From Candidatus Omnitrophota bacterium (lineage in GTDB: Bacteria; Omnitrophota; Gorgyraeia; Gygaellales; Profunditerraquicolaceae): 5,841 nt of DNA. A program made the translations under genes and the position numbers. Within the stretch, counting starts at the first letter, position 1. The number at the start of each line of letters is the position of its first letter. This document shows positions 2,894-5,841 of this stretch, piece after piece. Where the stretch lies: the NCBI GenBank assembly GCA_903907475.1, contig CAIVOB010000055.1:1-5841 (forward strand), given 5' to 3'. The notes under the pieces are model-generated. The model did not search any database. It saw nothing but the letters and a program-made list of their open reading frames with translations, and had not been told where the DNA came from.

Positions 2894-5841
2894 TTAAAAA
2901 TAAACTTTTTCCGCTCCTAAAACCCTCGGAAGCGGTAAACCTAAATTTACCTGATAATACCCTCTTAAAACTGTTTTTATTTTTGGATAAGATTGAATCC
3001 GATTTAAAAATTTAAATGTTTCCGCCTCCGGATCAAGTTTTTTTTCAAACGCGCAAAGGCCATAATTTTGTACTGCCGCGTTATTCTCATTTTGAGTTGC
3101 CGCTAGAGCCTGAGGAAAATCCTTAGCTACAGCGCAACTATAAATAAAAGCAAATAACTCATTTATTCCATTTAAGAACATAAATAAATTATCGGCAAAT
3201 AAATTATCCAAGGCTTCTTCTGTAGGGGTAGCAAAAATCATTAAAAGATCATCTTCTTTTAAGCTTTTAGAGAATATGCTTTCAAAAGACTGTTTTGCCT
3301 GCTCTAAATTAATTTCATTTGTCTGTAACCGACACCAAATATTTTTAATTAAATTATTATAATCAAAACAGAGGTAATTAATTAATTTCACTAAACTCTC
3401 CTGCAACTGTGAATCACCGCTTTCTAAAACTAAGCGCATCAATAATTTTGCGGCACCAAACATCTGATTCGCAGATTCTTCCATCTTCCCGGATGCATAT
3501 TTCGCTTGCAAAGCATGCACTCCTTCGTGAGCGATCACCAAGGCGCTTAAGTATTCATTATAGATATACATTGTATTATTTTCAACAGTATAAAATGCGG
3601 GGGCCAGCGTAACCCCCTTGGCCTGACAAACCGCTTCTAATTCATTTTGCGAAGGCAATATTATTATCTTAACTCCACTTTTCTCAATTACAGCGAGCAA
3701 AATTTTAATAAAATGTTTACCATCAGTTTTTAAATCATCTCCCAGAAATTTTTCTAAGCTCTCCCAATCTTTTCCCAAACGCTTGCTAATACAACCGGTA
3801 AAAATCAAACCCAAAACTGCCAAAAAAGACCTGCGGGTTAGGCCGCTATCTCCGCCATTATCAGAATCAATTTTATTTTTACTCACTTCGGAAAAAGCCT
3901 CCGGATAAAGAGACCCTAATTGCGCTTTAAGAATTTTCCAGACTCCAAACTCATAAGGCACAAACCCTTTAGGCATTAATATACTTTTAGATTCCTCCAC
4001 AAAATCATTTAAAGGCCGGTACCAGGAATGATAATAATCGTTGCCCTTCAAATCTTCATAAGACCTGCAATTAAGCAAATGTATATCGTGATACGCGCAA
4101 CCGTATGACCTGCGATTAAGCAGGCACAAAGCATCATTATTTAATCGCTTAGAAACATCAACATACTTACTAAAATAAGGAGTAAAATCATAATGGCGCA
4201 TAATAGAATAAATTAATTGCAATTTCTCGTCGCATTCCGGATAACCGGTTGCAGAAATAAAAGCCCATTGCGGATTAAATCCCACGACTCTGCCAATCTC
4301 ATAGGCCCGGATAAAAGTTCTGCGAATTAAATTAGTGCCAGAATTAGGCGCATCAAAAACAATTAAACCCGTACAACTAAAGATGCGCACTCCTTCTTTG
4401 CTGATTGCTGCTTGTGACCTTAAAAATCCGCCATTGCGAAAAACATATCTAAACTCCACATCCAACTCATCACCGCTTCTTTTCAATCTCCAAAATTCTT
4501 TCTCTCGAGTCTCGATTTCGCTTCCGCCATTATCTGAATTTTTCTGCCGGCCGCATGCCAAATACAGCCATTCCCGCTCCAATTCTTTAATCTTCAGTTT
4601 ATCCGCAACTGCTTTAAAAGCTTGGTGGAAAAACATAATTTTATCTTGAACACTAATTGCCGGAAACATATTCTCCAGCACCTCAGCAGTCAATAAAAAT
4701 TCCTGAGCCTCCTCGATCTTGATCTTTTGCTTTATTTTCCTACTCGCCAACGGCACTAGTTTAGCCTCTTGCAGTAGCCGGCGGTAATCCTGCTCCGTAA
4801 GCTTAAAGCCATAATTTGAGCGGCTATGCTGTTTTATAAGTTCCGCAGAAAAATTCGCATGCAAAAGCTTTAAAAGATTAAACGAAAAATTATATTCAAA
4901 CGCTTTTGACTCCGGAGATTTATCCGCCCCAAAAAAAGCAGTATTAAAAACAAATACCCCTTTGGGCGTTAATAATTGCCGAACATGCTGCATCAGGCCA
5001 AACTTATCTTCAATCAAATGGATCATGTTAAAAGCAAATATCTGGCTGAACTTTTCATGAAATCTATTTTTAATTTCATCCACATTCAGAGCTAAAAAAT
5101 CAATATTGGCGTAATGCGAAAACCTTTCCCTGGCATTACTCGCCTTTTCCTCAACTAACTCTACGGCGATTAATCTATTACGCTGGCCCAATCTTGACAC
5201 TAATAACGAGGTGCTGGTACCTTCTCCCGAACCCAGTTCCAAAATTTGATCTTTTTCTCGCAAAGGAGAAATAATTTGCGCTAGATCCACCAGCTTTCGA
5301 TTAACGGCTTCATACCAACCTAATTGAGCAAAATCAGCATAAGTAATCCTTCCAAAATTCTCGCTGCTTCCAATTACATCATTTCCACCGTTATCATTTA
5401 AAACCAAACTACCCTCCCCAAATTCAACTAATTTTTCAAAAAACTTCGCCGCTAAAGCGTGCGCCACATAAGCCGGAATAATCCTCCAGACCTCTTGCGC
5501 ATAATAATCGATCTCTAATAAAGAGCTTCTAATTTTAACTTGAGGCTTAATTTGCTTTCGCAAAAAACTCTCGATTTCTATTTTAAGTTCTGAAATCTCC
5601 GCTCGATCGAAACCAACAACTCCAAACTCCGCCTCCGGCGGAATCTCGGATTCTCTGATCGTTTTCGCTCCTGAATACCAAAAATACTTCTCTTCCTTTT
5701 GATAAGGGAACTTTTTATCACATAGATCAATGAAAGAATCTTTTCTTTCACCAGATGCTTCCGGAAGAAAGAAATCTTTTTTAAAATAATCCTGAAAAAT
5801 TATCAACAAGGGAAATTCATCATAATTAAAATTGATTATAT
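2894..5841 (-). CDS. Large mosaic protein: SAM methyltransferase, unassigned module and HEXXH metallopeptidase joined by DNGG linkers (5' end beyond window)
   Basis: About 981 residues are visible. The frame is open to the right edge (...NYDEFPLLIIFQDYF). The only nearby start is a TTG at 5809 with no ribosome binding site, so the true start is probably outside. Counting from that TTG: residues 1-138 are unassigned; DNGG at 139-142; a class I SAM-dependent methyltransferase follows, with motif I ELGSGEG (191-197), an acidic residue at the end of the second strand (E217 in AVEL) and FAFNMIHLI as the motif IV strand; DNGG at 426-429; about 220 unassigned residues, in which GTNLIRRTFIRAYEIG is faintly reminiscent of an acetyltransferase CoA loop; DNGG at 650-653; then LTRRSFLAVLGLIFTGC, a Tat/lipoprotein-like signal, and a module with IAHEGVHALQ (H761, E762, H765), the zinc metallopeptidase motif, with E777/E778 as possible third ligand. 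Methyltransferase and HEXXH calls are good; overall function is unknown. It is probably in an operon with the PilZ genes. Confidence 0.85.
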   Translation of the reverse strand, partial: IINFNYDEFPLLIIFQDYFKKDFFLPEASGERKDSFIDLCDKKFPYQKEEKYFWYSGAKTIRESEIPPEAEFGVVGFDRAEISELKIEIESFLRKQIKPQVKIRSSLLEIDYYAQEVWRIIPAYVAHALAAKFFEKLVEFGEGSLVLNDNGGNDVIGSSENFGRITYADFAQLGWYEAVNRKLVDLAQIISPLREKDQILELGSGEGTSTSLLVSRLGQRNRLIAVELVEEKASNARERFSHYANIDFLALNVDEIKNRFHEKFSQIFAFNMIHLIEDKFGLMQHVRQLLTPKGVFVFNTAFFGADKSPESKAFEYNFSFNLLKLLHANFSAELIKQHSRSNYGFKLTEQDYRRLLQEAKLVPLASRKIKQKIKIEEAQEFLLTAEVLENMFPAISVQDKIMFFHQAFKAVADKLKIKELEREWLYLACGRQKNSDNGGSEIETREKEFWRLKRSGDELDVEFRYVFRNGGFLRSQAAISKEGVRIFSCTGLIVFDAPNSGTNLIRRTFIRAYEIGRVVGFNPQWAFISATGYPECDEKLQLIYSIMRHYDFTPYFSKYVDVSKRLNNDALCLLNRRSYGCAYHDIHLLNCRSYEDLKGNDYYHSWYRPLNDFVEESKSILMPKGFVPYEFGVWKILKAQLGSLYPEAFSEVSKNKIDSDNGGDSGLTRRSFLAVLGLIFTGCISKRLGKDWESLEKFLGDDLKTDGKHFIKILLAVIEKSGVKIIILPSQNELEAVCQAKGVTLAPAFYTVENNTMYIYNEYLSALVIAHEGVHALQAKYASGKMEESANQMFGAAKLLMRLVLESGDSQLQESLVKLINYLCFDYNNLIKNIWCRLQTNEINLEQAKQSFESIFSKSLKEDDLLMIFATPTEEALDNLFADNLFMFLNGINELFAFIYSCAVAKDFPQALAATQNENNAAVQNYGLCAFEKKLDPEAETFKFLNRIQSYPKIKTVLRGYYQVNLGLPLPRVLGAEKVYF
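3791..3838 (-). other. Internal twin-arginine lipoprotein-like signal sequence inside the large protein
   Basis: The codons read TRRSFLAVLGLIFTGC: two arginines followed by Ser-Phe-Leu match the Tat consensus (S/T)RRxFLK, then a short hydrophobic run, then a lipobox-like Thr-Gly-Cys (cysteine codon 3793-3791). Such a sequence normally stands at a protein N-terminus; here it lies about residue 657-673 of a continuous frame, just after the third DNGG linker. An in-frame GTG at 3886-3884 could in principle start a separate product of about 330 residues, but I see no good ribosome binding site before it. Confidence 0.6.
3851..3866 (-). repeat. DNGG linker repeat, copy 3 (before the metallopeptidase module)
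   Basis: TTCTGATAATGGCGGA on the minus strand encodes Ser-Asp-Asn-Gly-Gly (with part of the preceding codon). It differs from copy 2 (4523-4538) at one of 16 bases. It separates the unassigned third module from the Tat-like signal and metallopeptidase module. Confidence 0.65.
4062..4122 (-). repeat. 16-base direct repeat with a 45-base period inside the large gene
   Basis: GACCTGCAATTAAGCA (plus strand 4062-4077) and GACCTGCGATTAAGCA (4107-4122) differ at one base and are offset by 45 bases, exactly 15 codons. They encode LLNCRSY and LLNRRSY. The sequence between them is not repeated, so this is either a decayed tandem duplication or two copies of a small dispersed word. Confidence 0.55.
4523..4538 (-). 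repeat. DNGG linker repeat, copy 2 (after the methyltransferase module)
   Basis: TTCAGATAATGGCGGA on the minus strand encodes Ser-Asp-Asn-Gly-Gly; 15 of 16 bases match copy 3. It lies between the end of the methyltransferase module and the unassigned third module, in the polar context QKNSDNGGSEIETRE. Confidence 0.65.
5384..5395 (-). repeat. DNGG linker repeat, copy 1 (before the methyltransferase module)
   Basis: GATAACGGTGGA on the minus strand encodes Asp-Asn-Gly-Gly within LNDNGGNDVIGSS. Compared with copies 2 and 3 it uses AAC and GGT in place of AAT and GGC, so the peptide is kept while the DNA differs. It marks the border between the N-terminal unassigned region and the methyltransferase. 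Confidence 0.6.

Noticed and set aside
3409..3612. Plus-strand open frame of 67 codons
   Set aside because: It lies wholly antisense to the metallopeptidase module of the large gene, with no recognisable motif or ribosome binding site.
4335..4649. Plus-strand open frame of 104 codons
   Set aside because: It is antisense to the large gene across a module border; its composition is that of a shadow frame.
1..5841. Frequent CCGGA/TCCGG words across the window
   Set aside because: They fall in coding sequence as common Ser, Gly and Pro codons and show no regular spacing or intergenic clustering.

Overview
The window is AT-rich bacterial DNA in which every supported gene lies on the minus strand, so transcription runs from high to low coordinates. 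The gene content suggests a Gram-negative-type, uncultivated lineage: a lipoprotein-type sugar-binding protein with a lipobox, PilZ domains with an RKxxRW opening, and a very long multidomain protein stitched together by Asp-Asn-Gly-Gly linkers. From memory, and unverified here, DNGG-type linkers in large mosaic proteins are seen in Omnitrophota (Omnitrophica), so I place the window there tentatively. No rRNA, tRNA, CRISPR array, insertion sequence or integrase was seen.

Reading in the direction of transcription: (1) 5841-2894 holds most of a large protein whose start lies beyond the right edge. It has an N-terminal region of unknown function, a class I SAM-dependent methyltransferase module, an unassigned module, and a C-terminal module that begins with what looks like a twin-arginine lipoprotein signal and carries an HEGVH metallopeptidase motif. 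The three module borders each carry the residues DNGG. (2) 2854-2504 and 2494-1778 are two tightly packed PilZ genes, one with a single PilZ domain and one with two; all three domains keep the c-di-GMP-binding residues. (3) A 96-base gap contains a plausible sigma70-type promoter whose -10 box lies inside a 17-base palindrome, followed by a short GC-rich hairpin. (4) 1681-383 is a sugar ABC transporter solute-binding lipoprotein. (5) After a 76-base gap bounded by an 8-base inverted repeat comes the first part of its membrane permease (306-1), cut by the left edge.

Functionally there are two units. The transporter unit (binding protein, then permease, presumably then a second permease) imports a carbohydrate or glycerol-phosphate-like solute and appears to have its own promoter and operator. 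The upstream unit (large protein plus PilZ pair) may be one operon given the 39-base and 9-base gaps. The PilZ proteins should respond to cyclic-di-GMP, but no enzyme making or degrading it is in the window. The most unusual element is the large mosaic protein, especially the secretion-type signal buried about two thirds of the way along it.
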